From: JANWKQ01 sp964624635
GTDB taxonomy: Bacteria > Bacteroidota > Bacteroidia > CAIKAF01
Assembly (NCBI GenBank): GCA_964624635.1
Contig: CAZUXM010000032.1
Coordinates: 1 to 27,723, forward strand
Direction: 5' to 3'
DNA length: 27,723 nt
Within the stretch, counting starts at the first letter, position 1. Each line of letters begins with the position of its first letter. The translations under genes were made by a program, and so were the position numbers. This document shows, piece after piece, positions 1-8,854 of this stretch. The notes beneath the pieces were generated by a model. It saw only the letters and a list, made by a program, of their open reading frames with translations, had not been told where the DNA came from and did not search any database.

Positions 1-55
1 TGCTAATAGCAGCTTATTTTTTTGTTTTACCACTCTGCTTATGAAAGCAAGCTTT
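1..55. repeat. 55-bp direct repeat, copy 1
   Basis: These bases are identical to 168-222. The match stops exactly at base 55 on the right (A versus C next), and on the left it is cut by the window edge. The unit contains half of a terminator-like hairpin (loop TAATA, arm GCAGCTT), a T7 tract, and one arm plus the apical hairpin of the palindrome that is complete only at copy 2. It may be a real repeat or a contig-end overlap of one k-mer length. Confidence 0.9.
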
Positions 56-111
56 ATTACTATCCATAGTACTAGCTACGGATTAATTTTATATGAGTGG
101 TGTTTTAAAAG

Positions 112-135
112 TGCAGATTACTTGCGTGATCTGCA
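112..135. other. 10-bp stem hairpin
   Basis: TGCAGATTAC (112-121) pairs with GTGATCTGCA (126-135) around a TTGC tetraloop, with one G-T wobble. No T-tract follows on either strand, so it is not an obvious terminator. It lies between the two direct-repeat copies in a gene-less stretch. Its function is unknown; it could be part of a small RNA or a protein-binding site. Confidence 0.5.
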
Positions 136-160
136 TTGGGCATGCCTAAGGTCAGAATAG

Positions 161-190
161 AAAAAGCTGCTAATAGCAGCTTATTTTTTT
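161..190. terminator. Bidirectional intrinsic terminator
   Basis: AAGCTGC (164-170) and GCAGCTT (176-182) form a perfect 7-bp stem around TAATA. A T-tract follows on both strands: ATTTTTTT on plus (183-190) and TTTTT on minus (from the A-run at 161-165). No gene needing it is visible inside the window on the plus strand. Confidence 0.65.
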
Positions 191-222
191 GTTTTACCAC
201 TCTGCTTATGAAAGCAAGCTTT
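168..222. repeat. 55-bp direct repeat, copy 2
   Basis: This is an exact copy of 1-55, offset by 167 bp. Here the repeat continues into the second arm of a large palindrome (185-247), whereas copy 1 continues into unrelated AT-rich sequence. No coding potential was seen in the 112 bp between the copies. Confidence 0.9.
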
Positions 223-247
223 CACCGCAGTGTGGTAAAACAAAAAA
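185..247. repeat. Nested 63-bp imperfect palindrome
   Basis: Outer arms 185-200 (TTTTTTGTTTTACCAC) and 232-247 are perfectly complementary over 16 bp. After one T-T mismatch, CTGC (202-205) pairs with GCAG (227-230). After a small internal loop, GAAAGC (210-215) pairs with GCTTTC (218-223). It can fold into one long hairpin as RNA or a cruciform as DNA. Its right edge shares the A-run of the tRNA-Cys terminator. It may be a REP/MITE-like remnant or a second terminator. Confidence 0.75.
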
Positions 248-273
248 GCATCCGCATAAGGCGGATGCTTTTT
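243..273 (-). terminator. Intrinsic terminator after tRNA-Cys
   Basis: GCATCCGC (248-255) pairs with GCGGATGC (261-268) around ATAAG, and the stem is extended by A5/T5 flanks. On the minus strand it starts 10 nt after the tRNA-Cys 3' end and is followed by a U-run, as expected for termination of that transcript. The flanking A and T tracts make it potentially bidirectional. Confidence 0.9.
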
Positions 274-283
274 CTATTTTCTG

Positions 284-354
284 AGGTCCCGAGCAGATTC
301 GAACTGCTGTAGAAGCTTTTGCAGAGCCTTGCCTAGCCCCTCGGCCACAGGACC
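284..354 (-). tRNA. tRNA-Cys (GCA)
   Basis: On the minus strand this is a 71-nt cloverleaf. The acceptor stem GGTCCTG pairs with CGGGACC with one G-U pair. The D-arm stem is GCC/GGC. The anticodon stem AGGCT/AGCTT holds the loop CTGCAAA, giving anticodon GCA. The T-arm is AGCAG-TTCGAAT-CTGCT. The discriminator base is U73, characteristic of cysteine tRNA. CCA is not encoded. A TATATTTG box lies just upstream and a strong terminator just downstream, so it appears to be transcribed alone. Confidence 0.95.
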
Positions 355-365
355 TTATTGAGCTG

Positions 366-373
366 CAAATATA
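366..373 (-). promoter_or_regulatory. -7 box for tRNA-Cys
   Basis: TATATTTG on the minus strand matches the Bacteroidota TAnnTTTG element. It ends 11 nt upstream of the tRNA 5' end, suitable for a start a few nt before the mature tRNA. No clear -33 TTTG was seen. Confidence 0.6.
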
Positions 374-440
374 CTAAAATTTTAGAATCATACTATTTCT
401 TTATTTGCCCTATTTATTCTTGTTAAATGATAAAACAAAA

Positions 441-467
441 AAGCCGTTCGCCTTTGGCGAACGGCTT
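441..467 (-). terminator. Intrinsic terminator of porV
   Basis: AAGCCGTTCGCC (441-452) pairs perfectly over 12 bp with 456-467 around a TTT loop. On the minus strand it follows the porV stop by about 27 nt and runs into TTTTTTG. This GC-rich stem stands out in AT-rich surroundings. Confidence 0.9.
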
Positions 468-494
468 CGGAAATTATTTTTATTCAACAATTAT

Positions 495-1763
495 TTATTT
501 CGATTTTGTTTTTGGATTGGTGTTATCCGTATTATCTCCTTTTTTCCCTTTTCCAAATTTATCGAAGTGGAAACTTAAAGTAAAACGTAAGGTATTTTCC
601 AATGGATTACGTTGGCGGGTTGGAATCAAATAAGAAAAATCCAATCCGAATACCTTATATCGTACTCCGGCTCCTAATGTAAAGAACTGGCGGTTACCTG
701 CTGATGGAGTTTCATAAAAGAAACCGGCTCCAACACGTAATAATTTATTGTACCAATACTCAACGCCTGTTTGCCAGGTAAATTCACTCATCTCACCTAA
801 AAATCCGTAAGGAGAATCTCCAAAAGAAGTAAACATGGCAGTAAATGCATTACGATTTGGGTCCATACCATATTGAATCAGGTAGTTACCTTGAGCATCA
901 GTTTTTACATAGCCATTAGAGTCTCTTTCATAAATAGGATTTGAAGGGACCAATAATTTGGCTAGCTCTACGTGCCAGCTAATACTATTAAATTTATCAA
1001 TTTCTAATTGAGCTCCACCGCCTAAACGCAAGTTAGTGGGCATAAAATCACCATTGGCCTGAGCATCTGAATATTTTACTTTAGAACCAATATTGTTGAT
1101 GGCTACCCCAAATCTCCAGGTAACCGGCTTTTTGAATAATTTTTTATCAGGATTTTGGAAATAGAAACCTAAGTCACCACCTCCTGCTAAACCCGGATTG
1201 GTAGCTTGTCCGTTTACGTTTTGACCCAAAGTAAGATTTGAGTAAACAAATTTAAACGAGATACCCCCACTCCAATATTGGCTAAGTTTTAAAGAAGCCC
1301 CAACATCAATAGAAAATTCATTAGGGTTGTAATTACCAATGGTATTTCCTGCCATATCGGTAAAAGTTATGTCACCTAAAGAAAAATATCTTACAGAAGC
1401 TCCAATAGCAGTTCTGTTTCCTATCTTTTTATAAAAACCAATATACCCTAAATTGATATCAGGGACCAATGCCCTTAACCAGGGAGAATATGAAACATCA
1501 AAACTCATATCCTTTGGAGCATGGGCCAGTTTACCCACATTATAGTGCATAGATGAAGCATCGGCTTCAGTTGAAACACCTATATCACCTAAGCTACCCC
1601 AGCGGGCACTTGGGTTAATCATTAAAAATGGTACTGCGGTTGTAATAGTAGCGATACCTGTGTTTGAAAGATCGCTGGCATTAGGCTGAGCGGCCACTTT
1701 TCCTATACTTCCTCCAATAATTCCCCCTATAATGGTGGTCCTTAACAAAAACTTGAAATTCAT
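495..1763 (-). CDS. porV: T9SS outer-membrane shuttle protein PorV (LptO)
   Basis: A 422-residue protein with a signal peptide (about 1-25, ending GKVAAQ) and a body of alternating beta-strand segments typical of a FadL-like barrel. The N-terminal segment around ITTAVPFLMINPSARWGSLG, the early ADASSMHYNVGKLA motif and the basic C-terminal tail fit the PorV family. PorV binds the C-terminal sorting domains of T9SS cargo after translocation and shuttles them to the PorU attachment complex at the outer membrane. It lies directly downstream of porU on the same strand, a pairing common in Bacteroidota. It has its own candidate -7 box (1783-1790) and a strong terminator (441-467). Length is normal for the family. 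Assignment rests on sequence character and neighbour. Confidence 0.92.
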   Translation of the reverse strand: MNFKFLLRTTIIGGIIGGSIGKVAAQPNASDLSNTGIATITTAVPFLMINPSARWGSLGDIGVSTEADASSMHYNVGKLAHAPKDMSFDVSYSPWLRALVPDINLGYIGFYKKIGNRTAIGASVRYFSLGDITFTDMAGNTIGNYNPNEFSIDVGASLKLSQYWSGGISFKFVYSNLTLGQNVNGQATNPGLAGGGDLGFYFQNPDKKLFKKPVTWRFGVAINNIGSKVKYSDAQANGDFMPTNLRLGGGAQLEIDKFNSISWHVELAKLLVPSNPIYERDSNGYVKTDAQGNYLIQYGMDPNRNAFTAMFTSFGDSPYGFLGEMSEFTWQTGVEYWYNKLLRVGAGFFYETPSAGNRQFFTLGAGVRYKVFGLDFSYLIPTRQRNPLENTLRFTLSFHFDKFGKGKKGDNTDNTNPKTKSK

Positions 1764-1782
1764 ACTTTCTATATCCGTTCGA

Positions 1783-1790
1783 CAAATATA
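1783..1790 (-). promoter_or_regulatory. -7 box for porV
   Basis: TATATTTG on the minus strand lies 19 nt upstream of the porV start codon, within the 96-bp gap between porU and porV. It suggests porV can be transcribed independently of porU. Confidence 0.5.
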
Positions 1791-1859
1791 TTTAACAACT
1801 CCTAGAAAACACTACTTAAACCCTTTTTATTGAATTTTATTGTAACAGTTGAGGGTTAT

Positions 1860-4800
1860 TTAATGGATCAAAACCAACTTGCAACATCCGGAGGCCTTAT
1901 TTCCCTGTTCATCCTGCATCATAATCCTACAAATATATACTCCTGAACCCATCTTTTCACCCCCGTCAGTGCGACCATCCCATNNNNNNNNNNATAGACA
2001 CTTCTCTATTGCCTTGGGGTACATAGGTTTGAGTCCATGTTTTGGCGCTATGACCTGAAGTATTCATGATATCTATAGTAGCTGTTACATTTTTACCTTC
2101 AAAATTATGTTCAAAAGCAAGGGTTACTTCATCACTAAAAGGATTAGGATAGGCCAGGAAATTAATCAAGGCAGGTTCACCATTGGTAACCGCAAAGTTG
2201 AGGGTGGCATTGGATTGATTGTTACATCCATCCCACACCTGTACATCAACGGTGTGGAAGCCTGGGCTTAAACCTGTAATATAATATTCAGCAAATCCGG
2301 ATGAATAACTATTGTTATCAGCAGTATAATAGTTGTTAAGAATAATAGGGTTTGAAATATCACCATCTATAATGGCTTGTAAATCGTGTCCTATTCCTAA
2401 TCCGGTGGTATTGATTCCCATTTCGTCACTTACTTTAACCAGTAAATGGGTGGCTGATTGTGTAATACCCATTTCCTGAAAGTTGGTATCATTCATAAAT
2501 ATTTCAATTTCCGGTCCGGTAGCGTCTGTCGAGCAATTATTTTCAGAACCTCCAATATTAAATCCGTAATAATATCCGTGGGCATCTATGTCATCATTGT
2601 TGGTAGCATAATAACTAATTTTTCCCTCGCCTATCAGGTAATTAATATCAAGGGGTACTACAAACTCAAATTTAAATTTCCCGTCTTTGATGGTTGATTT
2701 TCCTTTGAAAATTACATTTTTTCTCAGTTGGTAGTTGAACTGAATACCTCCATCGTTCCCAAGAGTTGTAAGTTGTGATGCTTTATCAAAAATGGTGGTA
2801 TACAAATCACCATCGTATCCTGATTGCAAAATTCCTGAGTGATCTTCAATATGACCGGTAATGGTAACCAGTTGTGAAGCCATTAGCGTATCAGTGTTAG
2901 CGCTTGCAGAAGTATCAGCCCACATTCCGTTGATAGAATCAGTTACTACTTTAATTTCTGGATAAGCTAATCTCATAGCAGGATCCCCAAACAAAAGGAT
3001 ATTTTGTATTTGCCAGAAATCATTAGGACTTAATGTTTTTGAAACTCTCATAATATCACCCAATCTTGGCATTTCACCTGAAGGTAATCTATTAAAAGCT
3101 GCATTGTAAAATTGTGTGTTCCAATTGGCAACAATAGAAATAGGTCTTATAGTTGAATACAAAGCAATAGCACCCCTGTCAGGCATTTGAATTAAGTATT
3201 CGCCGGCCGAATTAAATTCTGGATTATCAAAACGGGTAAATGTACAAGTAGCAGTTACAAATGCGGGTAAACTTTTTTCGTTGTTTAATTGAACAAAGTC
3301 GTCAATTTGTACCACTCTTTCGGCAGCCATACCTGTTTCACCACCATGTCCGATATAATTTATCAATAAAGATCCCTGATTAATTCTATCGTAAATTTTC
3401 TTTTCTGCTTCAGGATATCTTTGCCCGGCATTGGATACCTGCTGATATGAATCCAAATAAATTTTATCAAAATTCCAAACCGGATTGATGCCTTCAATTT
3501 GATTACAAATTGCTTCAGAACCACTTAAGAAATTTGATTCCCATCCGGCTTCCATATCGTCAGAAACCACAGTAACCACATTTCTCCAATCCCTCATACA
3601 TTCAATATCAGTAACGTATTTTTTTATTTTGTTTACGATGCCTTGAGCTTCATCATTGCTTCTGGCAGGTATTCTACCAATACCTACATCTACATTGGAG
3701 CCGGCACTTAAATATACATAGCCTTCAGTACCTTCATCATTATCCAGGAGTGCAAAAAAGTCATCAGAACAATACGATCCTCCGCCTCTGTCAAATGAAT
3801 TGATGGTTTCATAAGCTGGTACAAAATTGGTGTTGTCATCATCCAATCTGTTCAGATAGGTTTTGTAATCGTATGATCCGTCACCAAATAATAAAACGTA
3901 TTTAGGATAATCAACAGGATGTTTATCATAATACATTTTAATATAATCTCTAATAGCAGCAATATCTTGTTTGCCCGATGAATATTCATTATAAATATCA
4001 TTGGTGGTGGTAACATGTACCAACATTCCATCATGAGTAGCATGAAAATTAGCTAAATCCTGAGCAGCACTCATAAATGAAGGGTGGGTGATAATCAGAA
4101 AATCTGCGGCTTCTTCAGTAAGAGCATGTAAGTTTTGATTAGGTATTGAAATAATACTCGCCGGACTTAGTGCACCTGCCGGATCAAATACTACAAAGGA
4201 GTGTAAGGTATCTGACACATCTGCCTGAAAATCTCCAATACTTCCGGATAGGTTAAATGCTTGCTGAATAGGAATTAGTGGATTGGTAATGTCCCATACC
4301 TGATGATTTCCATTGGCATTACTAAAACTAAAATGTGCATTGCTCTCATTCAATGAGTTTTTATCACTAAAAATGGAGTAGCTGCCATTTACAGTCAGGT
4401 TTTTTCTGTAATTGATTTCAATATAATCTACCCAGGCTTCATTTCCCGGAGTAATTTTGGTAAGTACTAAATCCACACTACTTCCTGTTACCGGAAATTC
4501 AGCTTCACTGGACCCAAAATGTGCATACGGAGCAGTATAACTTGAGCTGGCAGCAGGAGGTGTAATACTCATTTCAGTAGTACCGTTGTATTTTACAGTA
4601 ACGGTAGTATTACACGCAACACATCTTGCTGCTATTTGAGTATTTACATGAATATCCTGCGTAATATCAATATCAGGTAAATTAAAATTATATGTATAGG
4701 TACTTACAAAGTTGAAATAATCTCCCATCCATAATCTTCCGCTATGGGTTAAACTATTCAGGTCATCTTCTCTAAATACATATCCGTCGCCGGTAGTAGT

Positions 4801-5691
4801 AGAGTAAGAAGGAGAGCCTCCTAAGCTGGCTCTATTGGTAAGTCTTAATCCAGGGGTAGATCCTACCGTAACAAAATAGAAGTTAGTATCAGCATACACA
4901 TTAAAGTCATGTACAAATTTGCTGCTATCACTCCAGTCGAAATTCCACTTATGAGCTCCTTCACCATAAAATAGGATATAATCACCGTTGTCAAAATTAC
5001 CATCACCGCCATCCACAACTTCAATAGCGTTTTCTTGCAGATCGTCATATCTAAATACATCATTTCTTTCAGATAAATCACCACCACCATTTCCAAATAA
5101 CTTCAAAAGGGAACTATTTACAGAGCCTCCTATTAAACCGGCTGATTGTAACTGTGAAAATGTAATTTTATATAAACCGTTTTGAGCTGTACCTACCTTT
5201 AACCAATTACCGGTTGATAAAACACTGTTATTGGTTGATCTGGTTTGTGGAAGTATCTCGGTAACTACATCGCTTGTTTTAATTACAAGATCTGCACTGA
5301 TTAATATTTCAGTAACCCCATTGACAGTTCTGAAAGGTGAAATTTCATATACCCCATAATTACCACTGTTGGCCACTTTATTGGTAACCTTGATGTGGAA
5401 ATCAGCAGGAAAAATATTTTTGTTTTCAACCAGTGGATTCCATTCAGGAGGCAGTGGAGTACTAATTACATTGATTAGTGCTGCTTCTTCAATTTTTTTA
5501 TTTTCAATGAGTTTACCATAATACGGCAGATAGTTTTGGTCATACCCGGCATTTTCAAAGAATAGGTATTCTTTTTCGTCCTGTCCTTTAACAGGTGCTT
5601 GCCAGTTAAGTATTACGGGAATGGTGGTTTGTGCAAACACAGTAGGGGCTGCACATAACAATATGAGTAAATAAAATAATCGGGTTCTCAT
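1860..5691 (-). CDS. porU: T9SS sortase PorU (C25 gingipain-like peptidase), interrupted by assembly gap
   Basis: PorU is the cell-surface transpeptidase that removes T9SS sorting domains and joins cargo to the A-LPS anchor. I chose the start at 5691 because it opens with a signal peptide (MRTRLFYLLILLCAAPTVFA); longer in-frame starts would put 23 odd residues before it. The C25 domain spans roughly residues 525-905. The expected catalytic dyad is His782 in IGHGG and Cys816 in TATCTF. The beta-rich C-terminus carries PNPFSDEVTLAFEH. After the 10 N at 1984-1993 the upstream frame stops at 1966, but the next frame continues as WDGRTDGGEKMGSGVY to a TAA at 1860-1862, a typical end. The real gap must therefore be a multiple of 3. 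About 1,270 residues, slightly longer than usual. porV follows. Confidence 0.9.
1984..1993. other. Assembly gap (10 N) in porU
   Basis: Ten N. Frame analysis of porU requires the missing length to be divisible by 3, so 10 is a placeholder. A short gap would fit, because GNREVS before and WDGRTD after are nearly contiguous in this type of C-terminal domain. Confidence 0.9.
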
Positions 5692-5920
5692 AACATTTTC
5701 ATTAGCACAATGGGTATAACTATACTTGGTCATCTTTATTGTGATAAAACTTAAAATCACCCCCTTGAGGGAGGTGGTAATAATTTTGACTAAATGTACG
5801 AAAAATCCATGTAGAAGGTTGATGAAGATGAGGTGTTTAACACTTATATGATTTGGGTTACCGTAAGAATACGGACTAAAAACTGTTAATTTTTTTACTA
5901 TTTTAGTTGCGAATTAGCCA
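5692..5920. promoter_or_regulatory. Divergent intergenic region, porU / TonB receptor
   Basis: A 229-bp gene-free region between two divergent starts. On the plus side TATTTTAG (5899-5906) is a one-mismatch -7 box 14 nt before the receptor ATG. On the minus side TACATTTA is a weak candidate for porU. A short G/C-rich imperfect hairpin (about 5758-5776, CACC/GGTG and CCC/GGG arms) lies in the probable porU leader. Promoters are expected here but none is strong. Confidence 0.4.
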
Positions 5921-8809
5921 ATGAAGAAAACTTTACTCAGCCTTATTTTACTGTTAGTTTGTTCGGTTTCTTATGCTCAGATTATAAGAGGAACTATTAT
6001 TGACGCATCCAATAACGAAGGAGCCTATGGAACCACTATTTTAGAAAAAGGCACCACCAATGGGGTGGCGGCTGAGTTCGATGGAAAATTTCAACTTAAA
6101 CTTACCAAGTCCTTTCCGGATACATTAGTGATTTCGGGGGTGGGGTATACAACACAAGAAGTAGTTGTTACCAGTGTTAAAGAAGATGTAAAAGTAAAAC
6201 TTGAATTGAGTCAGGTTACCCTGAATGATTTTAACATGACTGATTCGAGGTTAACGGATAAACAAAAAGAATCGCCGTTAACAGTTGAATCTATGGATGC
6301 TATCGGAATCAAACAAACCTCTTCAGTTACCTTTTATGAAGGACTAGGAAATTTAAAAGGAGTCGATCTTACATCAGCTTCTATTGGTTTTAAAGTAATT
6401 AATACTCGTGGATTTAACAGCACCTCCCCGGTTCGTTCATTACAAATCATTGACGGTGTAGATAATGCTTCCCCCGGATTGAATTTCTCATTGGGAAATT
6501 TTTTGGGAGCTTCAGAATTAGATATTCAAAAAGTAGATTTGGTTCAAGGTGCCAGTGGAGCTTATTTTGGGCCCAATGCATTTAATGGGGTGATTTCCAT
6601 GGTTACGAAAAATCCTTTCGATTATCAGGGATTAACAGCATCACTCAAATATGGTGAAAGAAATTTATTTGAAGGAGCTTTACGTTTTGCTCAAAAATTC
6701 AAGGATAAAAAAGGATTTGATCGATTTGCCTATAAAGTAAATTTTTATTACTTGAGAGCAGATGACTGGAATGCTACTAATTATTCACCTTCTACCGAGT
6801 CGAAAGTGGATGAAAATAATCCGGGGGGGTATGATGCGGTCAATGTATATGGTGATGAAGCTTTGGCTAACGGATATGATTTTAAAACAGATTCATCTCA
6901 ACGGAAATATTACCCCGGCTTGGGAATTTTTTATCGTGATGGTTATAAGGAAACAGATATCGTTGATTATAATACTCAAAATATAAAAGCAAACATTGGG
7001 CTGCATTATAAAACCCGAAAGGAGGTAGAAATAATGGCTACATCAAATTTTGGATATGGTACTACCGTTTACCAAGGAGAGAACAGATATAGTTTAAAAG
7101 ATATCATGTTCTTTCAGAATAAACTGGAGGTACGCCAAAAAGATAAATTTTTTGTAAGATTTTATGCTACCAATGAAAATGCAGGCAATTCATATGATGC
7201 TGTTGTAACAGCATTTTTATTACAGAATAATAGTAAATCACAAGGAGCCCCTTTTTCATCACCTATCAACTCATGGAATGCGGATTATCTTGAATACTGG
7301 CAGCAGAATATTGCTAACAGTGGAACTAATGGTCATCTTTTTGATGTATGTCCTCCGTTGTTTGGAGTAAACTTCCCGCAAAACGGACCCAATTATAATT
7401 GGCAAAGAGCTGATTCTTTATTGTTCTTATTAGGAGATTCTTTAGAAGTATGGCATCAAAGAGCCCGTGATTATGCCAATAATAATTTAGCTCCGGGACA
7501 GTATGCTTATTTTGCTCCGGGTACTTATCAATTTGATACCGCTTTTGCCGGAATTACCAGCAGACCATTGGGGCAGGGGGGCAGCAGGTTGTACGATTAT
7601 TCAGCCTTATATCATCTGCACGGAGAATATAAATGGAGATTTAAAGCGGCAGATGAATCTAAAAACAAAAAAGGTTGGAGTAGATTCACACAAGGATTAT
7701 CCACTATTGATTTTACCGTAGGGGGTAGTATGCGGATTTATACACCTGATACAAGAGGAACAATTTTTATTGATACAGGAAATGTAAAAATTACCAATTG
7801 GGAAATCGGAGCATACTTTGGATTTGAAAAAAGGTGGGAAAAAGTAAAGTTGAACGGAACATTAAGAATGGACAAAAACCAGAATTTCCCCTTTTTGTTT
7901 TCTCCGGCAGTATCTGTTATTTATATGCCGCATAAAGAACATATTTTACGATTTTCATTATCATCAGCTATTCGTAATCCAACATTGGCCGATCAATATT
8001 TGAACTACAATGTAGGACGTGCCATCCTAGTAGGTAATATCAATGGGTATGATTCATTGATTACAGTCAACTCGTTTTATGATTACCTGAATGACTTAGG
8101 TAATTTTTCGAAACTTGAATATTTTAATGTAGATCCGGTTCGTCCTGAACAAGTTCGGTCATTTGAAATGGGATATAGAGGAACTTTTTGGAAAAGGTGG
8201 TATGTTGATATGTCGGGATATGTTAGTTTATATCAGGATTTCATCGGTTATAAAATTGGAATCAAATCAAGTTTTGATCAAATAGTTGGTTTCCCATCAC
8301 CCAATACAAAAGTATTCAGGGTAGCCACTAATTCTCCTGACTTAGTAATGACCTATGGAGTCTCATTTCAAACCAATGTCTATTTTGGTAAATATTTTTC
8401 GGCAGGAGGTAATTATACATGGAATCAATTGAATTTATTAGGTTCAACAGATCCGTTGATTCCTGCATTTAATACACCTGAACATAAATTCAATATTTCT
8501 ATTGATGGTAGAGATATTCAAATGAAACTGGGTAAACTAAAGATTAATAACTGGGGATTTAATATTAACTTTAAATGGATAGATGGATTCCAGTATACGG
8601 GGTCCCCTCAATTTACAGGTGAAGTGCCTTCCTATTATATGTTGGATGCTCAGTTAAATTATACATTAAAAAAAGCCCATCTAACATTTAAGGTTGGAGC
8701 TCAGAATCTTACCAATAATATGGCATTTCAAGTATACGGAGGACCCAGAGTTGGGCGTCTGGTTTATTTTAGTGTATTATTTGATTGGAACTTTTTCAAA
8801 AAGAACTAA
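5921..8809 (+). CDS. TonB-dependent outer-membrane receptor with carboxypeptidase-like N-terminal domain
   Basis: A 962-residue protein with signal peptide MKKTLLSLILLLVCSVSYAQ. A carboxypeptidase-D-regulatory-like (CarboxypepD_reg) domain follows at about 21-100 (IIRGTIIDASNNEGAYGTTI). Next come the plug domain (about 115-240, including RGFNSTSPVRSLQIIDGVDN and VDLVQGASGAYFGPNAFNGV) and a long beta-barrel. The C-terminus ends in aromatic strands (LVYFSVLFDWNFFKKN), as barrel proteins do. It imports an unknown ligand across the outer membrane using TonB energy. It is followed after 45 bp by a T9SS-exported hydrolase-like protein, perhaps a substrate-processing partner, although that gene has its own -7 box. 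No SusD partner is present. A G7 tract at 6823-6829 lies inside the gene. Confidence 0.92.
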   Translation: MKKTLLSLILLLVCSVSYAQIIRGTIIDASNNEGAYGTTILEKGTTNGVAAEFDGKFQLKLTKSFPDTLVISGVGYTTQEVVVTSVKEDVKVKLELSQVTLNDFNMTDSRLTDKQKESPLTVESMDAIGIKQTSSVTFYEGLGNLKGVDLTSASIGFKVINTRGFNSTSPVRSLQIIDGVDNASPGLNFSLGNFLGASELDIQKVDLVQGASGAYFGPNAFNGVISMVTKNPFDYQGLTASLKYGERNLFEGALRFAQKFKDKKGFDRFAYKVNFYYLRADDWNATNYSPSTESKVDENNPGGYDAVNVYGDEALANGYDFKTDSSQRKYYPGLGIFYRDGYKETDIVDYNTQNIKANIGLHYKTRKEVEIMATSNFGYGTTVYQGENRYSLKDIMFFQNKLEVRQKDKFFVRFYATNENAGNSYDAVVTAFLLQNNSKSQGAPFSSPINSWNADYLEYWQQNIANSGTNGHLFDVCPPLFGVNFPQNGPNYNWQRADSLLFLLGDSLEVWHQRARDYANNNLAPGQYAYFAPGTYQFDTAFAGITSRPLGQGGSRLYDYSALYHLHGEYKWRFKAADESKNKKGWSRFTQGLSTIDFTVGGSMRIYTPDTRGTIFIDTGNVKITNWEIGAYFGFEKRWEKVKLNGTLRMDKNQNFPFLFSPAVSVIYMPHKEHILRFSLSSAIRNPTLADQYLNYNVGRAILVGNINGYDSLITVNSFYDYLNDLGNFSKLEYFNVDPVRPEQVRSFEMGYRGTFWKRWYVDMSGYVSLYQDFIGYKIGIKSSFDQIVGFPSPNTKVFRVATNSPDLVMTYGVSFQTNVYFGKYFSAGGNYTWNQLNLLGSTDPLIPAFNTPEHKFNISIDGRDIQMKLGKLKINNWGFNINFKWIDGFQYTGSPQFTGEVPSYYMLDAQLNYTLKKAHLTFKVGAQNLTNNMAFQVYGGPRVGRLVYFSVLFDWNFFKKN

Positions 8810-8819
8810 TCCTAATCAC

Positions 8820-8827
8820 TATATTTG
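8820..8827 (+). promoter_or_regulatory. -7 box for the secreted hydrolase gene
   Basis: TATATTTG is a full match to TAnnTTTG, 27 nt before the ATG at 8855 and just after the receptor stop codon. It supports independent transcription of the downstream gene. Confidence 0.55.
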
Positions 8828-8854
8828 TATATATACTCAATCAAAAATAACAAT

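Noticed and set aside
1..283. Integrated mobile element at the tRNA-Cys gene
   Set aside because: No integrase gene is present and no duplicated tRNA 3' end was found; the 55-bp repeat contains no tRNA sequence.
427..633. 68-residue plus-strand open frame
   Set aside because: It includes the porV terminator hairpin and is antisense to the 3' end of porV.
5692..5760. Upstream in-frame start of porU at 5760
   Set aside because: It would put 23 residues before a textbook signal peptide; the internal ATG at 5691 is the natural start.
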